Source of the DNA: Streptomyces curacoi
Lineage (GTDB): Bacteria; Actinomycetota; Actinomycetes; Streptomycetales; Streptomycetaceae
DNA length: 64,000 bases
Assembly (NCBI RefSeq): GCF_001513975.1
Contig: NZ_KQ947984.1
Coordinates: 758,226-822,225, forward strand
Direction of reading: 5' to 3'
Shown piece after piece: positions 1 through 8,172 of this stretch; the first letter of the stretch is position 1; every line of letters starts with the position of its first letter. The notes under the pieces were generated by a model. The model worked only from the letters and a program-made list of their open reading frames with translations, was not told the DNA's origin and searched no databases. Made by a program: the position numbers and the translations under genes.

Positions 1-1
1 C

Positions 2-499
2 ACGGCGGCGACGGCGGCGGCCGCCGGCTCCGGTGCCGCGACCGGACAGGTCCCCGACGAGGTCCCGGACATCCTGGCCCTGACGCTCTGCGCGGCGACG
101 GCCTCCGTCCTCGGCGATCTGGTCGCCTACCGCCTCGCCCGGCGCGGCGGCGCCCGACTGGACCGCGCCATCGCCCGCTCCCGCCGGCTGAGGTCGGCGC
201 AGGAACGTCTCGGCGCCGCCCTGGCCCGGGGCGGCGGCGCCCTGGTCGTCCTGGCCCGCTTCGCCCCCGCGGGCCGCTCGGTGGTCTCCCTGAGCGCCGG
301 CACCACCCACCGCAGCACCCGCGACTTCCTCCCCTGGTCCGCCCTGGCAGGCCTCACCTGGGCCGTCTACAGCGTGGCCCTCGGCTACCTCGGCGCCCAC
401 TGGCTGGGCACGACATGGCTGGCGGCGGGGGTGTCGGTGACCGCACTGTTCGGTGCGGGCGCCGCGGCGACGTATGTGATGCGCCGGAAGCCGGCGTAG
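2..499 (+). CDS. DedA/SNARE-associated membrane protein (5' truncated by window)
   Basis: This is the C-terminal 165 residues of a DedA-family integral membrane protein; the start lies left of the window. The frame is open from base 2. Visible are a hydrophobic helix containing a GDLVAY stretch and the family motif around RFAPAGRS, followed by an amphipathic turn and a helix ending GYLGAHWLG. DedA proteins are linked to membrane homeostasis and lipid transport in other bacteria. The precise role here is unknown. The last residues are basic (MRRKPA), as expected for a cytoplasmic tail. Confidence 0.75.
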   Translation, partial: TAATAAAAGSGAATGQVPDEVPDILALTLCAATASVLGDLVAYRLARRGGARLDRAIARSRRLRSAQERLGAALARGGGALVVLARFAPAGRSVVSLSAGTTHRSTRDFLPWSALAGLTWAVYSVALGYLGAHWLGTTWLAAGVSVTALFGAGAAATYVMRRKPA

Positions 500-572
500 G
501 GGGTGGGGGTGGTTCGGCCTGGCGGGGGGCTTGCGGGCGGTGGGGGCGTGGGGCCTGAGGCCGGGTGCGGGG

Positions 573-704
573 CGTCAGCCTCAGCCGAGCGAAGGACGTC
601 AGCCAGAGCCCGGGCGGCGGGCGTCAGCCTAAGGCCAAGGGCAGGACGTCAGCCTCAGCCGAGCGAAGGACGTCAGCCAGAGCCCGGGCGGCGGGCGTCA
701 GCCT
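573..704. repeat. 58-bp direct repeat, two perfect copies
   Basis: A 58-bp unit occurs at 573-630 and again, without a mismatch, at 647-704 (period 74 bp). Each copy contains several CGTCAGCC units. It lies in the gene-free stretch 500-1146, where the short plus-strand open frames look like translated repeats rather than genes. Confidence 0.85.
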
Positions 705-837
705 GAGGCCGGGGCGGCGCGCGAAGGCTGAGCTCGGCACGGCGCGTCAGCCCCAGACCGGGTGCAGCACACCAGCCAGAACCCAGACGCGGCCCACCAG
801 CCCGGTTCCCATCGCAACCCGCAACCCGACTCCCGTT

Positions 838-1051
838 GCAAAGTGCAGCCGGCGGCAGTCACGCGAGCCCGAGCGCGGCGGCCGGCGAGTCGAGGGCCCG
901 GCACCCGCAGGCGCGGGCCCGCCTCCCGCACCACGCCAGCTTCCCGTACCTCCAGCGGCGGCACGGTCGCGTCCCGACCCGCAGGCCGAGCCCGGCTACA
1001 AGGTGCAGCCGGCGCCAGTCACGTGAGCCCGAGCACGGCGGCCGGCGAGTC
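838..1051. repeat. Imperfect ~52-bp repeat pair in the spacer
   Basis: The segments at about 841-891 and 1000-1051 are roughly 90% identical (both contain GTGCAGCCGGCG and end GGCCGGCGAGTCG). Together with the 922-955 copy of the DUF2277 gene end, they suggest this spacer grew by local duplication and decay. I see no convincing gene in 500-1146. Confidence 0.7.
922..955 (-). pseudogene. Decayed copy of the 3' end of the DUF2277 gene
   Basis: A 34-bp segment here repeats 1155-1188 with only a few differences, and 1155-1188 is the 3' end of the DUF2277 gene. Read on the minus strand it encodes a sequence like the native LEVRGAGVVREAG tail, but the frame then runs on without the original stop. 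It is probably a remnant of a tandem duplication just downstream of that gene. Confidence 0.45.
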
Positions 1052-1146
1052 GGCGGCGCCTCCCCCGGCAGGCGGAGGCGCGAGCCGCCCGCAGCGGTAC
1101 GCGGCCGACGCAGCCGCCCCCGACTCCTTCAGCCCGCCCCTCCGCG

Positions 1147-1380
1147 CTACCCCGCCTCCCGCACCACCCCGGCTCCCCGTACCTCCAGCCCACCCAACAG
1201 CTCCGCCGTGGCCTCCGCGATCGCGTCGACGGCGCGGTCGAAGACCTCTCGGTTGTGTGCGGCCGGGGCCCGGAAACCGGAGACCTTGCGCACGTACTGC
1301 AGGGCGGCGGCCCTGATCTCTTCCTCCGTCGCCTCTTCGGGCAACGCAGGCGGACGAAGTGTCTTGATGCTGCGGCACAT
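1147..1380 (-). CDS. DUF2277 family protein
   Basis: A 77-residue protein beginning MCRSIKTLRPP, the hallmark N-terminus of DUF2277 (Cys2, Arg3, IKTL). It continues with an acidic helix (EEATEEEIRAAALQ) and the motif VRKVSGF. Start ATG at 1380 has a GGGGGGAG ribosome site just upstream on the minus strand. No biochemical function is established for the family. The gene is monocistronic and divergent from the ketopantoate-reductase-like gene. Its last ~12 codons are copied in the spacer downstream. Confidence 0.85.
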   Translation of the reverse strand: MCRSIKTLRPPALPEEATEEEIRAAALQYVRKVSGFRAPAAHNREVFDRAVDAIAEATAELLGGLEVRGAGVVREAG

Positions 1381-1470
1381 GTCTACAAGTCTCCCCCCGG
1401 CAGGGGCCCGTCTGCCATGATCGCTTCCGAGGCGGCCACCGCTGAGGGGCCGACCGACGAAGGGAACCGC

Positions 1471-2376
1471 ATGACAGCGAACCACCGACTCACCGTGGCG
1501 GTACTGGGCCCGGGCGGCATAGGCGGCCTCCTCGCCGCGCTCCTGTCCAGGGCCGGCCACCGTGTCCTCTGCCTGGCCGGCGACGAGACGGCCAAAGCCC
1601 TGCGCACGACCGGAATCCAGGTCCGCAGCGGCCCGTTCGGGGACTTCACGGCCGACGTCGAGGCGGACACCGAGCTCCGCGAACCGGTCGACGCCTGCCT
1701 GATCGCGGTCAAGGCCACCGCCCTCGACACGGCCCTGACCCGCGTCCCGCCCGCCGCGCTGGGCGACGCCCTCGTCGTACCGTTCCTGAACGGCGTGGAA
1801 CACCCCCAGGCCCTGCGCGCCCGCTACGGCCCCGACCGCGTCGCCCCCGCCGTCATCCGCGCCGAGTCGACTCGCGTCGCGCCGGGGGAGATCGTGCACG
1901 CCAGCCCCTTCGCCGAGATCGACCTCACCGGCGACACGGTCCCCCGCGACCGCCTGGACGCCCTCGCTGAGGCCCTCGGCACGGCCGGCCCCACCACCCG
2001 CGTCCTCCCCGACGAGACGGCGGCCCTGTGGGCGAAGATGTCCTTCCTGGCCCCGTTCGCCCTCCTCACCACCCGCCACGCCCTCCCCCTCGGCGACGTA
2101 CGCACCCGCCACCGCGAGGAGTTGACGTCCCTGGTCGAGGAGACGGCAGCCGTCAGCCGCGCCTGCGGCGGCCCCGCCGACCCGGCCCAGGCCCTCGCCC
2201 GCTACGACGCCTTCCCGCCCGCCACCAAGTCGTCGATGCAGCGCGACGCCGAGGCGGGCCGCCCCCTCGAACTCGACGCGATCGGCGGTGCGTTGCTGCG
2301 CGCGGCGGAGCGGCACGGGGTGCCGACGCCCGTGACGGCCCGTGTGGTCGGCGAGTTGAGGGAGGCAGGTCACTAG
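1471..2376 (+). CDS. Ketopantoate reductase (PanE/ApbA)-like NADPH oxidoreductase
   Basis: A 301-residue protein with an N-terminal Rossmann motif LGPGGIGG (residues 12-19) and a C-terminal helical domain as in 2-dehydropantoate reductases. ATG 1471 follows a GAAGGGA ribosome site. The PFLNGVEH segment corresponds to the substrate-binding Asn-Gly of PanE. The catalytic Lys region reads WAKMSFLAPF: the lysine is present, but the usual K-x3-N arrangement is not evident. It may therefore act on a related 2-keto acid rather than ketopantoate. No partner genes suggest a pathway. Confidence 0.75.
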   Translation: MTANHRLTVAVLGPGGIGGLLAALLSRAGHRVLCLAGDETAKALRTTGIQVRSGPFGDFTADVEADTELREPVDACLIAVKATALDTALTRVPPAALGDALVVPFLNGVEHPQALRARYGPDRVAPAVIRAESTRVAPGEIVHASPFAEIDLTGDTVPRDRLDALAEALGTAGPTTRVLPDETAALWAKMSFLAPFALLTTRHALPLGDVRTRHREELTSLVEETAAVSRACGGPADPAQALARYDAFPPATKSSMQRDAEAGRPLELDAIGGALLRAAERHGVPTPVTARVVGELREAGH

Positions 2377-2495
2377 TCGGCCGCCCAACGCCGCGGGCTG
2401 AGCCGTAATTCGTTTGACCGGGCCGCGGGTCGACGCTGCATGGTGGCCAGGCGCCACCAGTCGTGGTGCGGTATCCCGAGGAGGCAGCGGCAGCA

Positions 2496-3728
2496 ATGGA
2501 GATACGTCCCACGACCGACAAGGATCTCGACGTCTTCGTCGACACACTCCATGCCGCGTTCGGGCGCTTCCCGGAAACCCCGGTCGAGGGTGGCGGGCTC
2601 TGGTGGTCGGCGCTCGAAATGGACCGCTGCCTACTCGCCCTGGCGGCGGACGGGCGGCCCGTCGGCACCGCCGCCACGCACTCCTTCGAGCTCACCCTGC
2701 CCGGTGAAACCCTCGTCCCGGTCCCCGGGGTGACCGCCGTCGGCGTCCTGCCCTCGCACCGGCGCCAGGGTGTGCTCAGCGCGATGATGCGGCATCAGCT
2801 CGCCGAGTTGCGGGCCCGCGGGGAGTTCCTCTCCGTGCTGCTGGCCTCTGAGGCCCCGATCTACGGCAGGTTCGGCTACGGTCCGGCAACCTACACGCAG
2901 CAGCTGACGGTGCAGCGCCACCAGGCCGCCCTCGCCCTCCCCCGGGCGCGCGGAACGGCCGACGCACCAGCGACCGGCCCGGACAACGGCTCGGTCGAGG
3001 TGCTGCGTCGCGCCGAGTGCGGCGAGATCCTGGAAGAGGTCTACGACCGGTATCGCCGCGCTCAGCCCGGCGCGCTGTCCCGGCCGCACCGCTGGTGGGC
3101 CTTGCGCGCGGGGCAGCCCCCGATCTCCCCGGCGCCGCGCTACGTCGCCGTCCACCGGGACGCCGACGGCGTCCCGGACGGGTACGCCAGCTACTCGCTC
3201 GACGAGTCCGGCACCTTGACGGTCGACGAGACCATCGCCGGCGACGACGCCGTCTTCACGGCCCTGGCCCGGTTCGTACTCGGCCATGACCTGGTCTCTC
3301 AGGTCGTGTTCAAGCACGTCCCGCCCCAGCACCCACTGCGCTGGCAGCTCGCGGACTTCCGCGCCGGCAAGGTGAGCGGCGACATGGACTGGCTCTGGGT
3401 GCGACTGCTGGACGTTCCGCGTGCGCTGACCGCACGCGGCTGGTTCGCGGACGGCGAGCTCGTCCTCGACGTAGAGGACCCGTTCCTCGGCGAACACGGC
3501 CGCTACCTGCTGACCGTCAGGGACGGCGAGGCCGACTGCGTCCCGACGGACCGGGAGCCCGACCTGTCCCTGAACGTGAGCGACCTGGGATCGGTCTACC
3601 TCGGCGGCACCGCCCCGAGCACGCTCGTGCGTGCCGGACACATCCGGGCCCACCGCCCGGCCGCGGCCACCCTCGCTGACGCCCTTTTCCGCACCGACCG
3701 CCCCCCGCACTGCCTGCACTGGTTCTGA
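2496..3728 (+). CDS. Eis-type GNAT N-acetyltransferase
   Basis: A 410-residue enzyme matching the length of mycobacterial Eis (two GNAT folds plus an SCP2-like domain). Residues ~83-98 (VLPSHRRQGVLSAMM) form the acetyl-CoA loop. Residues ~119-130 (EAPIYGRFGYG) hold the conserved tyrosine used as general acid. The protein ends in Phe (HCLHWF), as in Eis, where the terminal carboxylate participates in catalysis. ATG 2496 is chosen because GAGGAGG lies 11 nt upstream; an in-frame GTG at 2463 is less likely. Eis enzymes acetylate amines, including aminoglycosides, but the substrate here is unknown. Confidence 0.85.
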   Translation: MEIRPTTDKDLDVFVDTLHAAFGRFPETPVEGGGLWWSALEMDRCLLALAADGRPVGTAATHSFELTLPGETLVPVPGVTAVGVLPSHRRQGVLSAMMRHQLAELRARGEFLSVLLASEAPIYGRFGYGPATYTQQLTVQRHQAALALPRARGTADAPATGPDNGSVEVLRRAECGEILEEVYDRYRRAQPGALSRPHRWWALRAGQPPISPAPRYVAVHRDADGVPDGYASYSLDESGTLTVDETIAGDDAVFTALARFVLGHDLVSQVVFKHVPPQHPLRWQLADFRAGKVSGDMDWLWVRLLDVPRALTARGWFADGELVLDVEDPFLGEHGRYLLTVRDGEADCVPTDREPDLSLNVSDLGSVYLGGTAPSTLVRAGHIRAHRPAAATLADALFRTDRPPHCLHWF

Positions 3729-3866
3729 CCGCACCCTCGCCAACCGCAGACCGCCGACCTGGCACGCCGCCTCGCCGTGCCGGTGACTCCGAGCCCCTCA
3801 CACTCGTTCGCATGAACCACCCAAAGAAACTCGCCTCCCAAAATCGAACAGGCGTAGCATTGGGCC

Positions 3867-4211
3867 GTGGCCAAGCCCTATGACTTTCCGAGTGACCTCC
3901 TTGCCGGTCAGGAGGAGCTGCATCAGGTCCGGGCCGAGCTGTCGGCCCTGCTGAAGCGGCTTCCCTGGTCGGTCGTACCCCTGGACGGATTCAGCGACGA
4001 CAACGGCTGGCGCAAGGTCGAGCGCCCCGCCTCCCCCGGCTGGACGGAGGACGAGCAGGCCGAGGTGGAGAAGCTCCGGCAGCGCGAGCACGAGCTCGCG
4101 GTGTTCGTCAGCGGCCACCGCTTCTGGTCGGAACTCGCCGCGACGGAACGGGTGGACGCCCGCATGAAGCTGAAGCACGCCCATGAGGCACCGGCCCAGG
4201 ACGAGGACTGA
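3867..4211 (+). CDS. Small conserved hypothetical protein
   Basis: A 114-residue soluble protein with a charged helical profile (QEELHQVRAELSALLKRL and EDEQAEVEKLRQREHELAVF) and a WRKVERPASPGW loop; no enzyme motif is recognised. GTG 3867 has no ribosome site. Instead a TAGCAT -10 box (3855-3860) lies 6 nt upstream, which suggests a leaderless transcript. The family is probably restricted to actinomycetes. Confidence 0.7.
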   Translation: MAKPYDFPSDLLAGQEELHQVRAELSALLKRLPWSVVPLDGFSDDNGWRKVERPASPGWTEDEQAEVEKLRQREHELAVFVSGHRFWSELAATERVDARMKLKHAHEAPAQDED

Positions 4212-4278
4212 AAAGCGGAGGACCCCGGCCGCGTACGGCAGAACCCTCCGCCGGTGTGCGAGCCATGCCCGCGGCTCA

Positions 4279-4401
4279 TCAACGTGGTGTTCCCGTGCGG
4301 GGGCCACATCGAGCTGTACTCAGGATCTCGCCGTCCACGCGCACGCGCCGGCCGCCGTCCTCGTCGGGCGGATAGATCACCACGGGCTTGTCGGAGGCCA
4401 C
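4279..4401 (-). pseudogene. Remnant of a short 'VIYPPDE' actinobacterial protein
   Basis: On the minus strand a GTG at 4401 opens a 40-codon frame. Its first ~27 residues (KPVVIYPPDEDGGRRVR and VDGEIL) resemble the N-terminus of a short Streptomyces protein family I recall. The frame then leaves the expected sequence and stops early. It lies in the 390-bp stretch 4212-4601, where I see no other gene. A truncated pseudogene is the simplest reading, but a genuine microprotein cannot be excluded. Confidence 0.35.
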
Positions 4402-4601
4402 TCCCCCCCAAGCGCGGGAGCAGGCACTGCTCCCGGCCTCACGTCCGGCGTGCCCGGACCCAGACCCCAAGGCCCGCCACCGCGCGAGCCCTTGTCATTT
4501 CCGGCGCCCGTTCATGTCACAGGAACATCACTTGGCCTCCACATCTCCCACACGCGACGCATGATGCTTCCCCAGCTAACGGAACATCCCTGGGGGACAC
4601 C

Positions 4602-5027
4602 ATGCGCACCCGCACCATCGCGGTCGGCCTCGCCGCCGCAGCCCTGCTGACGCTCACCGCCTGCGAGAGCACCGACGACACCAGCTCCAGCAAGCCGGAC
4701 ACCACAGCGGAGGACACCAGCGGCCAGACGAAGCAGGACCCCGAGACCACCGAGGCCGACACGGACGCGCCCGCCAGCGACGCGGACAAGGCCGAGTCGG
4801 ACACCGCGACGCTGCCCGACCTCGTCGGCAAGAACCTCCAGGCCGCACAGGACGAGGCGCAGGCCGCCGGGTTCTACGTCCTCGATGACCAGGACGCCAG
4901 CGGCCAGAACCGCTTGCAGGTCTTCGACCGCAACTGGACGGTGTGCAGCCAGGAACCTGGGGCCGGCACGCATCCCACGGACACGCTCGTGACCCTGTAC
5001 GCCGTCAAGGAAGACGAGAGCTGCTGA
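4602..5027 (+). CDS. PASTA-domain lipoprotein
   Basis: A 141-residue secreted lipoprotein. The signal peptide ends in a lipobox with Cys21 (LLTLTACES). It is followed by a low-complexity Thr/Asp/Glu/Ser linker (~22-68) and one PASTA-like domain (~70-138: LPDLVGKNLQAAQDEAQAAG then GTHPTDTLVTLY). ATG 4602 has GGGGGA upstream. PASTA domains bind peptidoglycan or beta-lactams in kinases and PBPs. A lone lipid-anchored PASTA is probably a cell-wall sensor or ligand. Cys residues at ~116 and the C-terminal Cys141 could form a disulfide. Confidence 0.85.
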   Translation: MRTRTIAVGLAAAALLTLTACESTDDTSSSKPDTTAEDTSGQTKQDPETTEADTDAPASDADKAESDTATLPDLVGKNLQAAQDEAQAAGFYVLDDQDASGQNRLQVFDRNWTVCSQEPGAGTHPTDTLVTLYAVKEDESC

Positions 5028-5040
5028 CCCATCCTCGACT

Positions 5041-5071
5041 GGCCCGGCCTCGCCTTCCCGGTGGCCGGGCC
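5041..5071 (+). terminator. Hairpin after the PASTA lipoprotein
   Basis: A perfect 9-bp GGCCCGGCC/GGCCGGGCC stem with a 13-nt loop starts 13 bp after the lipoprotein stop. There is no U-tract, as is usual in Streptomyces. Confidence 0.65.
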
Positions 5072-5095
5072 TTCGCATACCCCGGAGGTGACCTC

Positions 5096-5309
<214 letters not shown>

Positions 5310-5525
5310 GAGAACGAGTCGACAGCCTACCTTGCCAGGGGCCGTGTCCCGCAAACCCGTATCGCGGACGGTCGGGGGGTCCTGGGGTTATCCCCACCAC
5401 GGATCCGGGAGCGGCCCGGATCCCGCGGTCCGGGCGGGGCCCGTACGGTCGAAGCACCGCAGCAGTCCTGGGCCGTCGAGGTCGGTCTCGGGGAAGTGTC
5501 AGGGAAGTCTCAGGGGGAGATCGTC

Positions 5526-6299
5526 ATGGCCCGTACCGTTCCCGCTCGCGCCGCCGCCGTCGCCGGAGTCGTGGTGGCGCTCGTCGCGGGGCTCGCCGCG
5601 TGCGGGGCCTCCGCCGGGGAGGACAAGGATCCCGAGCACCGGTCCTTCGCGCTGGAGGGACGGACACTCACCGTCGACTCCGACGACTCGGCGCTGGAGA
5701 TCGTCGCCGCCGATGCGCACAAGGCCGGCACGGCAGAGGTCACCCGGTGGTTCCAGGGGTCGGTCGCGATCGGCTCGGATCCCAAGGTGACCTGGTCGTT
5801 CCAGGACGACCGGCTCGTGCTGCGGCAGAAGTGCTCGGGCGTGATCGTCGACTGCTCCGCCAAGCACCGCATCGAGGTGCCGCGCGGGATCACCGTGAAG
5901 GTCGAGGACGGGGACGGGAGCGTGCGGGCGCGGGGGTTCCGGGACGCGTTGAGCGTTCGTACGAGGGACGGGTCCGTGCAGGTCACCGACTCCAGCGGGC
6001 CGCTGGAGCTGAAGACCGGCGACGGCTCCGTGCGCGTCTCCGACGTCTCCTCGCGCCGGGTGAAGGCACAGAGCGGCGACGGCTCGGTCCGGCTCGAACT
6101 GGGCACCGTGCCGGACCTGGTGGAGACCCGCAGCGGCGACGGCTCCGTGACGATCGAGCTGCCCCGGGCCACCTACCGGGTGACGACCGAGACCGGTGAC
6201 GGCTCGGTGGATGTGTCCGTGCCGCGGGACGACACCAGCTCCCATGTGGTCTCCGCCCACACCGGCGACGGAAAAGTCACGGTGCGAACGGCGAACTGA
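5526..6299 (+). CDS. DUF4097-type adhesin-like lipoprotein
   Basis: A 257-residue protein. The signal peptide ends in lipobox Cys26 (AGLAACG). The rest is a repetitive beta-strand region built on a GDGSV-type unit repeated about seven times (for example VEDGDGSVRARG, KTGDGSVRVSD, ETGDGSVDVSV, HTGDGKVTV), typical of DUF4097 parallel beta-helix proteins. ATG 5526 is preceded by GGGGGAGA. Cys residues near 103 and 109 (QKCSGVIVDCS) probably form a disulfide outside the membrane. Function unknown; likely a surface structural protein. Confidence 0.8.
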   Translation: MARTVPARAAAVAGVVVALVAGLAACGASAGEDKDPEHRSFALEGRTLTVDSDDSALEIVAADAHKAGTAEVTRWFQGSVAIGSDPKVTWSFQDDRLVLRQKCSGVIVDCSAKHRIEVPRGITVKVEDGDGSVRARGFRDALSVRTRDGSVQVTDSSGPLELKTGDGSVRVSDVSSRRVKAQSGDGSVRLELGTVPDLVETRSGDGSVTIELPRATYRVTTETGDGSVDVSVPRDDTSSHVVSAHTGDGKVTVRTAN

Positions 6300-6352
6300 C
6301 CGGCCCGTGTGTTCGTCCTAAACCGGTGGGAGAATGACACCGGGCAGGGTGA

Positions 6353-7849
6353 ATGACAGCACGGGAGAGGGATGTGACGGCGACACCTCCGCAGCCGAAC
6401 TCGCCGTCAGTGCCGCGCGCACAGCTCCGTCCCGTGCGGTCGGCCGTCCTTCCCGTGCGTTCGGCCGTCCGGCCCGGGCGCCGCACCGTCCGGCCTCCGT
6501 TGACGCCGCGGGGTGCGCGGGACGCGGTGCGGTCCGTTCGCGACACCCTCACCCTGGTCGCCCTCCCCCTCGTCGCCGCCCTGGCCCTGCCCGCGGCGTT
6601 CGCCGGTGGTGGTACGCGGCGCTGGTTCGGTGGGCGGGCCGAGGGGCAGCGGGCCGAGGCGCAGGCGGCGAAGGACGCCGCGGCGGCCGCGTTCTACGAA
6701 CTGGACACCGCCCAGCGGGATCTGCGGATCTCCATCGAGACCATCGCGGCCGTGGACGACTCCCCCGCCGCCCGGCGTGCGATCAGCGACTTCGATGCGC
6801 TCGGGCGGCGTATCGACGAGGTCAGCCACCGTTACATCCAGGCCGTCGACGCGCACGACCTCGACCGCGACGACCTGGAGGCCTCGGCCGCCGCCCGCGC
6901 CCGTACCGAACTGACCAAGGCCAAGGACGATCTCGACAACGTCAAACGGGAGCTGGAGCGGTTCACCGACGGGCTCGGACCGCTGCTCGGCAAGGCCGAG
7001 ACCCAGCTGGCCCGCCTCGCCCCGGCCGTGGAGCGCGCCCGGCAGGGCCTGCTCGCCGCCTCGAACGCCCTGGACACCGTCCGCGGCTCGGGGCTGCAGG
7101 CGGACGACCTCGCCGCCCGGCTCGCCGCCCTCGCCCCGGAGCTGACCAAGCTGAACCAGGGCGCCGGGCAGCACGGCGTGCCGCAGACGCTGGAGCGGGC
7201 CGAGCGGGTCGCCCGGGAGGCCGGGGCGGTCCGCGCGGAGGCCGAGCGGCTGCCGGAGCGGGCCGCCGAGATCGACCACCGGCTCGTGTCGCTGCGTACG
7301 CGCGCACAGGCGCTCACCACCCGTGCCGGGCAGGTCGAGCCGGTGCTGAGCGAGCTGCGGCGGCGGTTCACGGTGGCCTGCTGGCAGGACCTGCAGAACG
7401 TCCCGGACCGGGCCGCGGAGAACGTACGGCAGGCCGAGCTGAAGCTGACGGAGGCCCGGGCCGCGCGCGACGAGCAGCGCTGGCCGGACGCCACCGCGCT
7501 GCTGTCGACGGTCCGGGCGCTGCTGAACAGCACCGACGAGTCGGTGTCCGCCGCCGGGGACCGGCTGCGCCGGCTGAACGCCGTGCAGAAGGACCCGCAG
7601 CAGGAGATCGACCGGACGCGCTTCGCGATCCGGGACGCCCAGCGGCTGGCCATGGCGGGGCGGAACACGCCCGATCCGCGGCACGCCCGGCCCCTGGACG
7701 ACTCCGTCGCCCGGCTGGAGCGGGCGATCGGCACGTTGGAGGGGCGCCATCCGGACTACTGGCACTTCCTGACCGAGACGGAGGCGGTGCGACGGACGGT
7801 GGCTCGGGTGGTCGCGCAGATCCGCGAGGAGCGGGGCGGCGGTCACTGA
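6353..7849 (+). CDS. Coiled-coil membrane-anchored hypothetical protein
   Basis: A 498-residue protein. A basic Pro/Arg-rich N-terminus is followed by one membrane segment (~65-83, TLVALPLVAALALPAAFAGG) and then about 400 residues of Ala/Arg/Glu-rich helix with heptad-like spacing (for example RAERVAREAGAVRAEAERL). This recalls EzrA-like scaffolds, but no catalytic motif is seen. The start is ambiguous: ATG 6353 (AGGG 3 nt upstream) or GTG 6374 (GAGAGGG just upstream). It lies alone between the lipoprotein and FmdB genes. Confidence 0.65.
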   Translation: MTARERDVTATPPQPNSPSVPRAQLRPVRSAVLPVRSAVRPGRRTVRPPLTPRGARDAVRSVRDTLTLVALPLVAALALPAAFAGGGTRRWFGGRAEGQRAEAQAAKDAAAAAFYELDTAQRDLRISIETIAAVDDSPAARRAISDFDALGRRIDEVSHRYIQAVDAHDLDRDDLEASAAARARTELTKAKDDLDNVKRELERFTDGLGPLLGKAETQLARLAPAVERARQGLLAASNALDTVRGSGLQADDLAARLAALAPELTKLNQGAGQHGVPQTLERAERVAREAGAVRAEAERLPERAAEIDHRLVSLRTRAQALTTRAGQVEPVLSELRRRFTVACWQDLQNVPDRAAENVRQAELKLTEARAARDEQRWPDATALLSTVRALLNSTDESVSAAGDRLRRLNAVQKDPQQEIDRTRFAIRDAQRLAMAGRNTPDPRHARPLDDSVARLERAIGTLEGRHPDYWHFLTETEAVRRTVARVVAQIREERGGGH

Positions 7850-7867
7850 CGGGGCTAACCTGTGCGT

Positions 7868-8086
7868 ATGCCTCGCTACGAGTACCGCTGCCGCAGCTGC
7901 GGCGACACGTTCGAACTGAACCGGCCGATGGCGGAGTCGTCCGCGCCCGCGAGCTGCCCGGTCGGCCATGACGACACGGTGAAGCTTTTGTCGACGGTCG
8001 CTGTGGGCGGCACGGCGTCGGCTCCCGCCGCGCCGAGGACGAGCGGCGGGGGCGGTGGGTGTTGTGGCGGCGGCTGTTGCGGCTAG
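7868..8086 (+). CDS. FmdB-family zinc ribbon protein
   Basis: A 72-residue protein beginning MPRYEYRCRSCGDTFE, the FmdB/CxxC_CxxC_SSSS hallmark. The second metal half-site is CPVGH rather than CPxC, as in many streptomycete homologues. The tail is Gly/Cys-rich (GGGGGCCGGGCCG) and could bind additional metal. ATG 7868 lacks a ribosome site; a TAACCT box at 7856-7861, 6 nt upstream, suggests leaderless expression. An in-frame GTG at 7862 is possible. Proposed regulatory role in the family; function unproven. Confidence 0.85.
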   Translation: MPRYEYRCRSCGDTFELNRPMAESSAPASCPVGHDDTVKLLSTVAVGGTASAPAAPRTSGGGGGCCGGGCCG

Positions 8087-8102
8087 GTAGGACGGCTCGT
8101 TT

Positions 8103-8172
8103 AGTCGTCTGCGGGTGCGTGGGGCTTGTCGCCCCACGCGGCGGGGCCGCATATCGATACGGCCCCGCGCCC
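8103..8172. repeat. REP-like element with two hairpins (convergent terminator)
   Basis: Between the convergent fmdB-like and HAD genes lie two perfect 9-bp hairpins: GCGTGGGGC/GCCCCACGC (8117-8139) and GCGGGGCCG/CGGCCCCGC (8141-8168). The flanks (TCTGCGGGTGCGTGGGGCTTGTCGC, spread over 8107-8131, and the trailing CGCGCCCCT) resemble a short palindromic repeat found throughout Streptomyces genomes. It probably terminates both genes. Confidence 0.6.

Noticed and set aside
503..1420. Several overlapping plus-strand open frames in the spacer and across the DUF2277 gene
   Set aside because: Their translations are Arg/Pro/Ala-rich and follow the DNA repeats; no ribosome sites or family motifs. They are products of high GC.
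1147..2547. 466-codon minus-strand frame over the ketopantoate-reductase-like gene
   Set aside because: Only its last 77 codons (DUF2277) look real; the rest is the antisense of the plus-strand gene with Arg/Gly-rich translation.
4254..4470. Cys-containing plus-strand frame (CEPCPRLINVVFPCGGHIEL)
   Set aside because: Looks protein-like for ~25 residues, but turns into Arg/Pro-rich sequence and has no ribosome site; could be a relic, evidence too thin.
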